From Leptospira langatensis (GTDB lineage Bacteria > Spirochaetota > Leptospiria > Leptospirales > Leptospiraceae): a stretch of DNA of 64,000 nucleotides. Every line of letters starts with the position of its first letter. Position 1 is the first letter of the stretch. Below the pieces are notes generated by a model, which worked only from the letters and a program-made list of their open reading frames with translations, searched no databases and was not told the origin of the DNA. Shown piece after piece: positions 9,286-18,715 of the stretch. The DNA lies in NCBI RefSeq assembly GCF_004770615.1, contig NZ_RQER01000006.1:124001-188000 (forward strand), given 5' to 3'. The translations under genes and the position numbers were made by a program.

Positions 9286-10101
9286 TCATAGAGCGGCCGC
9301 CTTGGAAAGGATTGCCTCAGCCTTAAGTGCTTCTTCTTCCACTTCTTGGAAGCTAGGGATATCATCATCCCATTCTAAAAGGATAGGAAGATCTTTTATT
9401 TTAGAGGAGAATCGAGAGAACAAGTCCCAAACCTCTTGGGCCACAGGACGAGAATGAGTATCGAATAAGAACTCTCCCGTATCCGTATGTCCTGCTATAT
9501 GTATCTGGCCTACACGATCCCAAGGAACGGACCTGAGATATTCTTCCGCAGAAAATCCGTGGTTCATAGAGTTCACATATACATTATTAATATCTAATAA
9601 AAGTCCGCAGCCGCTGCGAAGTGCAAGTTCTCGGATAAATTCCCATTCCTGCATTTCGCTTTGTTCGAATCGTAGATATGTGGAAACATTCTCGAGAAGG
9701 ATCTTTCTTCCCAGGATCTCTTGTACTCGATCCACTCTTTCTACGGCAAAATCCAAAAACTCTTTGGTAAAAGGAAAGGGTAAAAGATCATGAAGGTAAT
9801 TTCCTCCTTCTTCGGTCCAACAAAGATGATCCGAAACTAAGAAAGGTTGGATCCGATCGATGAGTTCTCTCCAACGCTCGAAATATTTTGGATTGGGAAA
9901 GGTTCCGCCAAGGATCGAAAGGGAAACTCCATGCAGTGCAACCGGAAAATTCTCGCGTACCTTCTCCAGCATAGCTAAAGGTTTTCCCTTGCTATCCATA
10001 TAGTTTTCCGTGATCGCTTCGAACCAGGAGACTCGTACCGGCGCTTCCTGCTTGAGATACGGATAATGTTCTTTTCTTAAACCAATCCCGATATGACCCA
10101 T
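9286..10101 (-). CDS. bufB: BufB-like multinuclear iron oxidase (DUF692/MNIO)
   Basis: A 271-residue TIM-barrel enzyme of the DUF692 family. It opens GIGLRKEHYPYL and contains the family's metal-ligand and core motifs: AITENYMD (about residues 29-36), LHGVSLSILGG (about 56-66), SDHLCW (about 90), LLENVSTYLRF (about 135), LLLDINNVYVNSMNHG (about 167-182) and QIHIAGH (about 198-204). These enzymes hold two or three iron atoms and remodel Cys in precursor peptides. With bufC downstream and a Cys-rich precursor convergent, a bufferin-modifying role is the best reading. The 5' end is 48 bases from the divergent YHS lipoprotein start. Confidence 0.92.
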   Translation of the reverse strand: MGHIGIGLRKEHYPYLKQEAPVRVSWFEAITENYMDSKGKPLAMLEKVRENFPVALHGVSLSILGGTFPNPKYFERWRELIDRIQPFLVSDHLCWTEEGGNYLHDLLPFPFTKEFLDFAVERVDRVQEILGRKILLENVSTYLRFEQSEMQEWEFIRELALRSGCGLLLDINNVYVNSMNHGFSAEEYLRSVPWDRVGQIHIAGHTDTGEFLFDTHSRPVAQEVWDLFSRFSSKIKDLPILLEWDDDIPSFQEVEEEALKAEAILSKAAAL

Positions 10102-10149
10102 TTTAATCCGTCTATGTAACCTGATTCGATGAGAACCGAATTAGGATAC

Positions 10150-10614
10150 ATGAACAAGTTGTATTTTTTGATCGGTTTGATTTTACTCTCGGTGGGCTGC
10201 GCCGGAAGACAGGTCTCAGATCCTGTGTTTACAGCGGACGGAAAGATTGCGATCCGCGGTTACGATCCTGTGGCCTATTTTACGGAATCCAAACCGAAAG
10301 AAGGCGACTCCAAATTCAGCCTAAACTGGAAAGGAGCCGAGTGGAAATTCTCTTCAAAGAAGAATATGGAGATCTTTAGCAAGAATCCGGAAAACTACGC
10401 TCCTCAGTATGGCGGTTATTGCGCGTATGCGATGAGGGATGGAGAAACATACGAGATAGATCCTAAGGCTTGGAAGATCGTATCCGGTAAACTATATCTG
10501 AACTATAACGAAAAAGTGAACGGTTTCTGGGAGAGAGATATACCGGGCAATATTGCCAAGGCCGACGCCCAATGGAAGGTCCTTCCTAAAAAGGAAACGA
10601 ATACTCGTCCTTAA
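10150..10614 (+). CDS. YHS-domain lipoprotein
   Basis: About 154 residues from the ATG at 10150, preferred over 10129 because it gives a compact lipoprotein signal (lipobox LSVGC, Cys near residue 17) and has TTAGGA upstream. The mature part matches the YHS domain found in many metal-related proteins: IRGYDPVAYFTESKP (about residues 37-51), then YGGYCAYAM (about 95-103) and a DPKAWKIV/GKLYLNYN pair. It diverges from bufB across 48 bases, so both may share a control region. A link to copper handling is plausible but inferred. The end overlaps the convergent J-domain gene by 4 bases. Confidence 0.85.
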   Translation: MNKLYFLIGLILLSVGCAGRQVSDPVFTADGKIAIRGYDPVAYFTESKPKEGDSKFSLNWKGAEWKFSSKKNMEIFSKNPENYAPQYGGYCAYAMRDGETYEIDPKAWKIVSGKLYLNYNEKVNGFWERDIPGNIAKADAQWKVLPKKETNTRP

Positions 10615-11516
10615 CGAGCGTCTTTCATAATTAGGAAATTGTACGAAGCGATGATCTTCTGTGTCATCTCTAGGCCGTCCTTGTTTACGTCCGGATGATA
10701 TTTTTTGATCATCTCTTTGTATTTATTCTTTAATTCGGATTTGCTATAGTCTTCGGATAGACCCAGAAATTCGCGATGCTCTCTGGTTTCCGCATCTTCA
10801 TAGAAGGTTCCCGATCCGAACCTTCGACCATGATGGTGTTTCTTTCTCTTCTTTTCCTTTTCTTCCTTCCTGAACCTTCCGAAGATCTCGTAATACGCCC
10901 TGTCCCGATATTCGGAAGTGATCTGTCGAATCGGGAATAATTTGGTGTTCAGTACCTGAAAGAAATAGGATCTCAGGAATACGTCCGCGCCATAGTCCGA
11001 GGAAAAAGACTTAATTTCCAAAAATTCCGCGATCCCGTTATCCACCAATCTTTGAAGATCGAATTTATCGTCGAAATAGGAATCGAACGCGTCCTCAAAT
11101 CGTTTGGTAGAAGAAATCAGAAGGAGAAGCAACTCCTTGTCGAGCTCATGTCTGTCCAGTTTGGAAAGAACGATCTCTTTTAAGAAGGTGCGGAACTCAT
11201 CCAAGTACACATCGTCGAAATAGACCCCTGCTCTCGCAAATTCCAAGGCAAGACCCTCGATCTTCAATACCTTCTCCAATAAAAGGATCAGCATATCTGC
11301 CTGGCTTTGATTGAATCCCTGAGAACCTCTAGAAGAATATTCTCTTTCGGAGCGAAGAGTATAGAGCAGCTTGAAATAATCCTCTCTTCGGATCTCCAAG
11401 ATCTCGATCAGTTTGTCGGACGAAATAAACCACTCGCAATCCGTACTAGAAGATTGTAGCTCAAAAAGTATGTCTTCTAATGAAGACCTGACTTGATCGA
11501 AACTGCGGGTAGTCAA
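10611..11516 (-). CDS. Protein with C-terminal DnaJ domain
   Basis: 301 residues, apparent TTG start. Residues 1-210 are helical and unrecognised, followed by a basic linker (KEEKEKKRKKHHHGRR, about 217-232). The C-terminal 55 residues are a J domain: FLGLSEDYSKSELKNKYKEM then KKYHPDVNKD, with the HPD tripeptide that stimulates DnaK. A J domain at the far C-terminus with no zinc or substrate domain makes this a type III J-protein, probably bringing Hsp70 to a particular target. Cytoplasmic. Convergent with the YHS gene. Confidence 0.85.
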   Translation of the reverse strand: MTTRSFDQVRSSLEDILFELQSSSTDCEWFISSDKLIEILEIRREDYFKLLYTLRSEREYSSRGSQGFNQSQADMLILLLEKVLKIEGLALEFARAGVYFDDVYLDEFRTFLKEIVLSKLDRHELDKELLLLLISSTKRFEDAFDSYFDDKFDLQRLVDNGIAEFLEIKSFSSDYGADVFLRSYFFQVLNTKLFPIRQITSEYRDRAYYEIFGRFRKEEKEKKRKKHHHGRRFGSGTFYEDAETREHREFLGLSEDYSKSELKNKYKEMIKKYHPDVNKDGLEMTQKIIASYNFLIMKDAR

Positions 11517-11626
11517 AAGAAAGATCCTATACTACTTTAGACCCTGGGCACTAAACCGAGTTTGTCCACCTATTTTCCCAATAAAAAAGATTTGATGGGG
11601 ACTGGCTTAAACGAGATTCTTCCCAC

Positions 11627-13489
11627 ATGTTACCCCTGATCACTGTTCTCGGTTGTTTCCTTCTCTATTTCCTAGGTTACAAGTTTTACTCGGGATATTT
11701 ATCCAAATCCATCTTCCAACTGAAAGACACGAGAGGGGATACTCCGGCTCATAAATTCAACGACGGTGTGGATTATCTTCCTACAAAACCCGCCGTTCTA
11801 TTCGGTCACCATTATGCGTCCATTGCGGGACTCGCTCCCATCCTTGGGCCTGCGGTTGCGGTGATTTGGGGCTGGCTGCCTGCTATGCTTTGGGTGGTCC
11901 TTGGCGGGATTTTCGTAGGTTGTGTGCACGACTTCGGGGCCATCGTGGTTTCCATTCGCAACCAAGGAAAATCCATCGGGCAAGTGGCTCAGGATCTCCT
12001 CGGACCAAGAGCGAGAAGTCTCTTCCATGCGATCATTTTCTTTTTAGTGGCGCTAGCCATGGGAGTATTCGTCATCGTTCTTGCGGAAATGTTTTCTGCG
12101 GACCCAAAGGCAAAATTGGCTCCGGTCCCTTCTCCTACTAAGATAGAACAAACGGAAGCGAAACTTCCGAGTATTCAGGAACATACTCATCCTACGGAAG
12201 TGAGAGTGGAGACTTCTTCTTCTCCTATTGAGCTCAGAAGTCACTTTCCGGAAGCAGTGATCCCTACAGCAGGGATCATGATCTTTGCTCTATTGGTGGG
12301 TTGGCTTCATTATAAAAAAGGAATGAATCTTGGACCTCTGACATTCGTGTCCGTGGCGCTTACTCTTGTGGTCATGATCTTGGGAATGAACGATTCCATT
12401 CTCTCTTGGACCGGTCTGAACGATACTGCCAGGTCTCCCGGAGTCCCACTCTGGAAGATCATCTTGCTTGCATACGCATTCCTGGCTTCTGTCACTCCGG
12501 TTTGGCTTCTTTTACAGAGCAGGGACTATATTAACTCTTTCTTATTGTATTTGGGGATCATCGCCATCTATCTAGGTTTCTTTAAGGGAAGCTTGTTCGG
12601 AGAATTCTCTTCCTTTAACGCGGAAGCGATCCGCGCAGAAAAGGTGGATATGGATATTATTCCGTTCGTGTTCATCACGATCGCATGCGGTGCGGTTTCG
12701 GGTTTCCATGCCTTGGTCAGTTCCGGGACCACCGCTAAGCAATTGGACAGAGAGATCGATGCGAGAGCCATCGGTTACGGAGCCATGATCGGCGAATCCC
12801 TATTAGGCCTGACTTCCGTTGTAGCCTGTACCATCGGATTCGCTTCCGCTGCAGAATGGTCTTCCTTCTATAAATCCTGGTCCGGAATTCAGGGACTAGC
12901 TCCTTCCGTTGGAGCCTATATCTACGGAACGGGAAGATTTATCTCCCAATTGGGTTTTGACCAAGGTTTTGCGCAAGGATTCATTGCATTAGTTGTTGTA
13001 AGCTTTGCCTTGACTTCTTTGGATTCTGCGACAAGATTATTAAGATATAATATAGAAGAGATCGCGGACAGCATTAACTCGGAATTCATAAAGAAGGTCT
13101 TGGGAAATCGATATGTTTCCAGTATCCTGGCCTGCGTAGCGATCGGGTTCTTCGCCTTCTTGCAAATCGACCAAGGAGGAAAGAAGACCACGGCAGGATT
13201 GGCTCTTTGGAAACTTTTCGGGACCACAAACCAACTCTTGGCGGGACTCTCTCTCTTGGTAGTCACGATCTATCTTCTCTATTCTAAAAGAAAGACTTGG
13301 ACTAGTTTCTTACCTATGATATTCGTACTTACCGCAACTCTATGGGCCATGGTAGTCAACTTTTACGATTTCTTATTTTCCAAATCGCCTAGCTATTTAT
13401 TGGCAGGAGTCGGAGGAGTCTTGATCTTCTTAGCGATTTGGCTCTTGGTAGAAGCGGTTCTCGCCTGGAGAAGGTTTTCTAAGGCATGA
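11627..13489 (+). CDS. cstA: CstA/BtsT-family carbon starvation transporter
   Basis: A 620-residue inner-membrane transporter with about 16 hydrophobic segments. Family landmarks: [22 protein letters not shown] (from about residue 47), [13 protein letters not shown] (about 74) and [12 protein letters not shown] (about 98-109). CstA/BtsT proteins import peptides or pyruvate with protons. Unusual is a hydrophilic, Pro/Glu/Thr-rich insert at about residues 155-207, after the fourth hydrophobic segment. ATG start. The stop overlaps the NUDIX start (ATGA), so the two are probably one operon. Substrate unknown. Confidence 0.93.
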   Translation: MLPLITVLGCFLLYFLGYKFYSGYLSKSIFQLKDTRGDTPAHKFNDGVDYLPTKPAVLFGHHYASIAGLAPILGPAVAVIWGWLPAMLWVVLGGIFVGCVHDFGAIVVSIRNQGKSIGQVAQDLLGPRARSLFHAIIFFLVALAMGVFVIVLAEMFSADPKAKLAPVPSPTKIEQTEAKLPSIQEHTHPTEVRVETSSSPIELRSHFPEAVIPTAGIMIFALLVGWLHYKKGMNLGPLTFVSVALTLVVMILGMNDSILSWTGLNDTARSPGVPLWKIILLAYAFLASVTPVWLLLQSRDYINSFLLYLGIIAIYLGFFKGSLFGEFSSFNAEAIRAEKVDMDIIPFVFITIACGAVSGFHALVSSGTTAKQLDREIDARAIGYGAMIGESLLGLTSVVACTIGFASAAEWSSFYKSWSGIQGLAPSVGAYIYGTGRFISQLGFDQGFAQGFIALVVVSFALTSLDSATRLLRYNIEEIADSINSEFIKKVLGNRYVSSILACVAIGFFAFLQIDQGGKKTTAGLALWKLFGTTNQLLAGLSLLVVTIYLLYSKRKTWTSFLPMIFVLTATLWAMVVNFYDFLFSKSPSYLLAGVGGVLIFLAIWLLVEAVLAWRRFSKA

Positions 13490-14037
13490 AATTCTGTAGC
13501 GTTTGCGGCTTCGAAGTAGTTCAGAAAATTCCGGAAGGGGACAGTCTTACTCGATACGTTTGTGAGAACTGCGGCACCATACATTACCAGAACCCTAAGG
13601 TGATCGTAGGAACCATCCCCGTTTGGGAAGGAAAGATACTTCTCTGCAAACGCGCCATCGAGCCTCGCAAGGGATATTGGACTCTTCCGGCCGGTTTCTT
13701 AGAAAATAGAGAAACGGTCGAAGAAGGAGCCTCCAGAGAAACGGAAGAAGAAGCAAACGCGAAGATAAACATAGTTCGATTGCATTCCGTCTATAGCATT
13801 CCTCATATCAGCCAAGTGTACATGTTCTTCTTGGCAAATTTGGTGGACGGAACCTTCTCCGTAAGCTCCGAGTCGGAAGAAGTAAAATTATTTCTACCGG
13901 AAGAGATCCCTTGGGATGAACTCGCTTTTGCTTCCGTGACCTATGCCTTAAAACGATTCACTGAAAGATCGGACATTCCGGAAACAGGGATCCATCTAGG
14001 CTCTATCCGAAATCGAAAAATGGAAGGCAAACCCTAA
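13486..14037 (+). CDS. NUDIX hydrolase with N-terminal zinc ribbon
   Basis: 183 residues. A zinc ribbon (Cys4, Cys7, Cys26, Cys29) precedes the NUDIX fold. The NUDIX box runs from Gly70 through Glu76, Arg84-Glu85 and Glu88-Glu89, giving the divalent-metal pyrophosphohydrolase site; the usual Gly near the end of the box is Asn91. The zinc ribbon plus NUDIX arrangement resembles NADH pyrophosphatase NudC, but the protein is shorter and lacks an obvious NudC SQPWPFP motif, so an ADP-ribose or other nucleotide-sugar substrate is also possible. Overlaps cstA by 4 bases. Confidence 0.9.
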   Translation: MKFCSVCGFEVVQKIPEGDSLTRYVCENCGTIHYQNPKVIVGTIPVWEGKILLCKRAIEPRKGYWTLPAGFLENRETVEEGASRETEEEANAKINIVRLHSVYSIPHISQVYMFFLANLVDGTFSVSSESEEVKLFLPEEIPWDELAFASVTYALKRFTERSDIPETGIHLGSIRNRKMEGKP

Positions 14038-14045
14038 GAAAGAAA

Positions 14046-15857
14046 ATGCGGTGCATTTTTTTCGCGAAGGAATTTTCTGGGAGCATGCTCGGAAAACTTT
14101 TGCCGTATCTCTTACTCTTAGGGATCTTTTTCTCTCAATCCCTGGCGGCAAATTCCTTGATCACTACGGAATCCGGAACCTTCTCCCCGAATTGGGATGG
14201 AAACTCGGACTTCATGAAATTCAAGATCCAAACTTCTTCCTTGCCTAAATTGCAAGATTGGGAACTGACCATACGAAGTGCTTCCGGCGAGACCGTTCGT
14301 AAATTCGAAGCAGGCAAGCTCAGAAAGAAAGGATTCACTCTTTTTTCTGACGAGAATGAGTTCGCTCCGGAGGATATCTATCTTCCTTCTTCATTGGAAT
14401 GGAACGGAGAGAATGAAACGGGCGATCCTGTTGCAGACGGATATTATACATACCAACTTCTTCTTCTGACAGCAAACAAAGAAAAGATCCTATCCGAAGA
14501 AGCGACCTTCTATTTGGATGCGAAAGCTCCCAAGGTAGAAGCGAATTGTAAGACCAAACTACTGCTCGCCGATGACAGGAATCTCGCAAAGATCTTCATC
14601 CAACAAAAAGCTGCCGGTGAATCCACGGATATGTTCGTAGGAGAATTCCTGGATGCCGAAGGAAGATCCATTAAGTCCTATTCTTGGAGAACCAAAGACC
14701 TTCCCTTCCAACTCGTATGGGATGGGACGGATTCAAACGGAAAAATGGTCTCTCCCGGATTGTATTCTTATAAACTCACAGGAAGGGATGCCGCCGGGAA
14801 TGAATCCTCGGATAAGGTGGAAAATCTTACCGTCAAGAACGAATCTATCGGAGTGGATCTGAACACGGACGGAGAGCTTTTTCCTGCGAACCCTTCCAAT
14901 CCCTTGAATCATATTAAATTTTCTGCATTTACTTCTTCCAAGCTCAAATCGGATTCCTATGAATGGGAGATCTTTAAGAATAAACCGGACGAGGAGAATT
15001 TGGTATATTCCCAAAAAGGTCTAGGGGAACCCTCTGGAGAATGGATTTGGGAACCCAAGAATAAGGAAGGCAAAAGCCTGGATGCGGGAACGTACTACTA
15101 CCGACTGACAGTGTTTAGCCGCTACGATAAGTATCTTAGCTTCCCGAAAAAGTTCGTTCTCTCCGAAGAAGTCCCGAAATTCTCCTATGACGTATTTCCG
15201 AATGGACTTACCCCGGACGGAGATTGGCAAAAAGACATATTAGAGATCCATTTTAGATCCAAAAATCTCCCTCTTTCCTCCTGGAAGATCAGCATCCTCG
15301 AATCCTTTGGAGAAGAGGACAATAAGGAAGAAAGAACCGTTCGTTCCTGGTCCGGACAAGGCAACGGGCCCGAGAAATTGATCTGGTACGGTCTGGACGA
15401 GCAAGGCAGAAGGATCGGCTCCCTCGCGCCGATCCGAGTCATCCTCTCTTACAAAGATATATTTGGCGAAGAAGGAGACGTAACCTTAGGCAGTCTCCAA
15501 ACGGATATATTGATAGTGAAGGAAAAAGAAGGATTCAGATGTTCCATCCCCAATCGGATCTACGAGGATAGATGGTGGACCCTTCCTTCTAGAATGAAAT
15601 CCGTTCTTTCCAAATTCCCAGGTTACAAAGTAGAACTACAGTATCATACTTCTCATAGAGGGGACGACGAATACAATCTGAGATTCTCCGAGGAGAAGGT
15701 AAGAAAGATCTTCCGTTCCTTGTTCGGGAAAGATTATGAATTCGGTCGCTACAGATTCAGAGGATATGGAGAGACTCTTCCTCTTGTCCCAGGAAACGGA
15801 TCGTACGAAGTGGATCGGAACGAGAGGATCGATTTCTTCCTGAGCATAGGAAAATAA
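14046..15857 (+). CDS. Exported FlgD-Ig repeat protein with OmpA-like C-terminus
   Basis: Up to 603 residues. An internal ATG at 14085 gives a cleaner signal peptide (MLGKLLPYLLLLGIFF...LAA) and may be the true start. FlgD-type Ig-like repeats recur, each ending in a W-D/N-G, DGxYxY strand pattern (LEWNGENETGDPVADGYYTY near 117; LVWDGTDSNGKMVSPGLYSY near 225; further copies near 340 and 450). The last 80 residues (ELQYHTSHRGDDEYNLRFSEEKV, GYGETLPLVPGN, DRNERIDFFL) resemble a degenerate OmpA peptidoglycan-binding domain, with the NRRVEI motif altered. Probably a periplasmic or envelope scaffold. Followed by the NRDE gene after 2 bases. Confidence 0.78.
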   Translation: MRCIFFAKEFSGSMLGKLLPYLLLLGIFFSQSLAANSLITTESGTFSPNWDGNSDFMKFKIQTSSLPKLQDWELTIRSASGETVRKFEAGKLRKKGFTLFSDENEFAPEDIYLPSSLEWNGENETGDPVADGYYTYQLLLLTANKEKILSEEATFYLDAKAPKVEANCKTKLLLADDRNLAKIFIQQKAAGESTDMFVGEFLDAEGRSIKSYSWRTKDLPFQLVWDGTDSNGKMVSPGLYSYKLTGRDAAGNESSDKVENLTVKNESIGVDLNTDGELFPANPSNPLNHIKFSAFTSSKLKSDSYEWEIFKNKPDEENLVYSQKGLGEPSGEWIWEPKNKEGKSLDAGTYYYRLTVFSRYDKYLSFPKKFVLSEEVPKFSYDVFPNGLTPDGDWQKDILEIHFRSKNLPLSSWKISILESFGEEDNKEERTVRSWSGQGNGPEKLIWYGLDEQGRRIGSLAPIRVILSYKDIFGEEGDVTLGSLQTDILIVKEKEGFRCSIPNRIYEDRWWTLPSRMKSVLSKFPGYKVELQYHTSHRGDDEYNLRFSEEKVRKIFRSLFGKDYEFGRYRFRGYGETLPLVPGNGSYEVDRNERIDFFLSIGK

Positions 15858-15859
15858 TC

Positions 15860-16609
15860 ATGTGCACTGCCATAATTTACCGGGACCCAAGTAGAGAGAT
15901 TATAGGGGTCGGATTTAATCGGGACGAATCCTTTAAAAGAGCGCCTGCACTTTTCCCTCGCCTCATCGAGTCACCAAACAATGGTAAGGCGATCGCTCCC
16001 ATTGACGGAGAAGCGGGAGGCACATGGATAGGAGTCTCTCAAAGCGGGGAAATTATCTGCTTATTGAATTACTATGAGGCCACTCTCAAACTTCTTCGCA
16101 ATCCGGTAAGCAGAGGATTGCTTGTTCGCTCCGTTCTGCTAGGAGAAAGAACTCCGGAATCCTATATGGACCAAGAGTTAGAAAAATATTATCCGTTTAA
16201 ACTCTTCCGGATCAGCAAAGAAAGAACCATGATCTATATCTGGGACGGCAAAACCTACGAGATCGAAGAAGACCACGAAAGCTACGCAGTGTTCGGAAGC
16301 TCCTTCACCCAAGGGCCCAAGGCTCAGGTCTCTCGCAGAGAAGTATTCGATAAGAATTTTCGACCGAAAGAAATGCCGGACGTGCAAGGATTCGTGAAAC
16401 TGGCCAAGGAATTCCTGATCTCCCACCTACCGGAGCAAGGTGCTCTGTCGCCCTGCATGCACAGAAGGGACGCGCACTCCGTTTCCAGGACGGTGATCTC
16501 GGTAAACAAAGGCTCAGTGTACTTCTCATACAAGAACTCCCAGCCTTGCGAAGAGGGGACAGAAGAAGATTACAATTTCACTTTGACTGAATTTCGAACT
16601 TCTGCATGA
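15860..16609 (+). CDS. NRDE (TANGO2-like) protein
   Basis: 249 residues. MCTAIIYRDP start, then GFNRDESFKRAP (about residues 18-29) containing the NRDE signature, and GGTWIGVSQSGEIICLLNY (about 53-71) typical of the NRDE/TANGO2 family. The exposed Cys2 and fold recall N-terminal nucleophile hydrolases, but the biochemical activity is not settled. Eukaryotic TANGO2 is linked to haem or lipid handling. Cytoplasmic. It lies 2 bases after the envelope protein gene and 7 bases before a PilZ gene. Confidence 0.85.
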   Translation: MCTAIIYRDPSREIIGVGFNRDESFKRAPALFPRLIESPNNGKAIAPIDGEAGGTWIGVSQSGEIICLLNYYEATLKLLRNPVSRGLLVRSVLLGERTPESYMDQELEKYYPFKLFRISKERTMIYIWDGKTYEIEEDHESYAVFGSSFTQGPKAQVSRREVFDKNFRPKEMPDVQGFVKLAKEFLISHLPEQGALSPCMHRRDAHSVSRTVISVNKGSVYFSYKNSQPCEEGTEEDYNFTLTEFRTSA

Positions 16610-16616
16610 TTGCCTT

Positions 16617-17000
16617 ATGGCGGGCACCAATTCCCTTTTCGACGATAAATACGAATACCGGGATCCTTCTCAGCAGAAAAGGAAGAATGCTCGTGTCAAG
16701 ATCACTATCGACGGGGATTTCGTAGTCAAAGGAAAGACCCAAAGATTCCCAGTCTTCATCGTGGACATAGGAACCGGAGGAGCCGGGATAGAGACCCGCA
16801 CTTCCGTATTCGAAGGAGACAGGATCCTACTCTACGGGATCGTCAACGGAAAGAACATGGAACTCGAGTCCGAAGTCATCCGTGTCTCCGGTAAAAAAGC
16901 AAACGTGATCTTTATTAATCTGTCGGACGAGGACAGAGATTTGATCCAAGACCTCATCCATAAAAAATTCTTCGATAAGGACAAGAAGCCTCTAGGCTGA
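16617..17000 (+). CDS. PilZ-domain protein
   Basis: 127 residues. KRKNARVKI (about residues 21-29) supplies the RxxxR of the c-di-GMP site. VDIGTGGAGI (about 44-53) corresponds to D/N-x-S-x-x-G but with Gly in place of Ser, so c-di-GMP affinity is uncertain. A single-domain effector with a charged C-terminal helix. Last gene of a plus-strand run, convergent with the PKD lipoprotein. Confidence 0.83.
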   Translation: MAGTNSLFDDKYEYRDPSQQKRKNARVKITIDGDFVVKGKTQRFPVFIVDIGTGGAGIETRTSVFEGDRILLYGIVNGKNMELESEVIRVSGKKANVIFINLSDEDRDLIQDLIHKKFFDKDKKPLG

Positions 17001-17022
17001 GGCAAGAATTGCCCTCGCATTT

Positions 17023-18183
17023 CTAAGGTGCCGTTACTGTAAACGGGATCTGCGTGCAGCTTTGTTCCTCACCCGGTACACCGGATTCTCTTGGCACATA
17101 GTCCGCCAAACAAGAAATAACCATATAATTTCCTTCCGGGAGAGAAGAGACACTTACACTCAATTCACCAGGAGAAAAATTGAGCTGGCTTGCCACTTCT
17201 TCGAATTGGTTATTCGCCAACTCCCGCAAAACCACCCAATTATAAAGACGTAAAGACTCTCCTTCCGGATCCGTACTTGCTGACGCATCAAATCGTATAG
17301 CCTGAGTGCTATTCGGAGAATTCGGAACAATATTAAGATTTATGGAAGGAGCACCGTTTCCATTGATCCGTACGTCGAAAATGGGAGTTAGATAACTATT
17401 GGTTGCCTCATCGGTAAAACGTAACGGATTCTCAAATCCATCTAAAGCATGTACTTGCAAGGCATAATGACCTGGAACATCCGGAACAAAATTTTGGATA
17501 GAAGCTCCAGTATTCGGAGGAGGAACAGTCGATCCTTCAGGCGCAGCCAATACACTCCATTTAAAACTCATAACGTCATTTTCGGGATCTGTACTTCCGC
17601 TCATATCCAAGGACACGGAGGCACCTAAAAATACCGGATTAGAAATATTCGCGATGACCGCATGCGGGGCTTGGTTCATAGTTCCTTGCACGATAATAAA
17701 TCCGCGAGCAACACAGCTATGCCCTCCATTCTTCTCGGTACAAAGTTTTATATAATGAACTCCAGGAAAATAGGGAGAAAAGGAATAACATTCATCTGCA
17801 GTCTGAAATCCTTTCACATATCTCTCAAACGAGACACCTGGATAAGAATCACCTGCAAAGAAATCCCAATCAGGAAGTATTAAATTCGGGCGGGTAGATC
17901 GATCCAAAATAATGGATTGGCCCAACTGCAAAACCTGTATGTCGGATTCGGGAGGCAAGGGATCAGTGAATAACTTTAAAGTAGTTCCCGTACAAGAACT
18001 AGGTGCGATCGCATTCTCTCTATTATTCTCAATTCCCAAAATAGCCAATAAGGAAGAGGAATCGTTTGATTGTCCGGAACAAGACAAGAACAATAGCGCT
18101 AAAGATGCGCCAAATAGGGTTTTCTTTTTTACCAAGATTCTCAAGGAAGAAAAGTGCAACATTAGTTCGAAATATATCTTCAT
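17023..18183 (-). CDS. Lipoprotein with PKD-like repeats
   Basis: Up to 386 residues; an internal ATG at 18162 may be the real start. The signal peptide ends in a lipobox (LLFLSC), so the mature protein is lipidated, then has a Ser/Asn-rich linker. Two PKD/Ig-like beta-sandwich repeats are visible by the LDMSGSTDPENDVMSFKWSV motif (about residues 195-214) and FDASASTDPEGESLRLYNWVV (from about 295). The Asp-Pro-Glu pattern is typical of PKD domains in surface proteins. Probably an outer-membrane or periplasmic lipoprotein for protein or glycan contacts. No enzyme motif seen. AT-rich upstream region. Confidence 0.8.
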   Translation of the reverse strand: MKIYFELMLHFSSLRILVKKKTLFGASLALLFLSCSGQSNDSSSLLAILGIENNRENAIAPSSCTGTTLKLFTDPLPPESDIQVLQLGQSIILDRSTRPNLILPDWDFFAGDSYPGVSFERYVKGFQTADECYSFSPYFPGVHYIKLCTEKNGGHSCVARGFIIVQGTMNQAPHAVIANISNPVFLGASVSLDMSGSTDPENDVMSFKWSVLAAPEGSTVPPPNTGASIQNFVPDVPGHYALQVHALDGFENPLRFTDEATNSYLTPIFDVRINGNGAPSINLNIVPNSPNSTQAIRFDASASTDPEGESLRLYNWVVLRELANNQFEEVASQLNFSPGELSVSVSSLPEGNYMVISCLADYVPRESGVPGEEQSCTQIPFTVTAP

Positions 18184-18316
18184 TCACTTTCATAAACAGT
18201 TTTCGAATGTCTTCTTTTCCAATTCGCAAAAAAATATATATAAGTTTGCTAAACTAACAAACGTTATCTGCCTTGTTTGATTTAGTTTGCAAGAGAAAGT
18301 AAATTTTATTCTATGT

Positions 18317-18706
18317 TCAGCCCTTCTCCAACTCTTCCAAGATAGGACATTCCGGTCTATGATCCCCATGACAATGCTTTACTAAATGCAGTAGAGTATT
18401 TCTCATTGCTTGTAATTCAGAGATCTTCATTTCTAACTCTTTCACGTGAGAAGAAGCTAAGGACTTCACTTGTGCGCTTGCTCTGGATCTGTTTCTCCAA
18501 AGACCGACTAACTGCTTGATTTCCGGCAAGGAAAATCCGAGATTTCTTGCTCTCTTGATGAACTTCAGAGTATGAGCATCGTTCTCGGAATATACTCTGT
18601 ATCCGGATCCACTCCTTCCTGCCTTAGGGATCAATCCTATGGATTCATAATGCCTGACTAATTTCGCGTTCACTCCGGATAATTTAGCGATCTCCCCTAT
18701 ATTCAT
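18317..18706 (-). CDS. cueR: Copper-sensing MerR-family regulator CueR
   Basis: 129 residues. MerR-type winged helix (residues 1-70: NIGEIAKLSGVNAKLVRHYE, GYRVY), a dimerisation helix (about 75-108), and a C-terminal metal loop with Cys112 and Cys120 in C-x-GDxxPxCPI. The spacing and surroundings match the Cu(I)-binding loop of E. coli CueR. It diverges from copZ-copA across a 141-base gap that holds a perfect CueR-type operator. It should bend that DNA and switch on copper export when Cu(I) binds. A degenerate copy of the operator lies directly before its own start. Confidence 0.93.
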   Translation of the reverse strand: MNIGEIAKLSGVNAKLVRHYESIGLIPKAGRSGSGYRVYSENDAHTLKFIKRARNLGFSLPEIKQLVGLWRNRSRASAQVKSLASSHVKELEMKISELQAMRNTLLHLVKHCHGDHRPECPILEELEKG

Positions 18707-18715
18707 GTTTTTATA

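Noticed and set aside
17000..17023. Terminator between PilZ and PKD lipoprotein genes
   Set aside because: The complementary GAGGCAA/TTGCCCTC pair is imperfect and lacks a T run.
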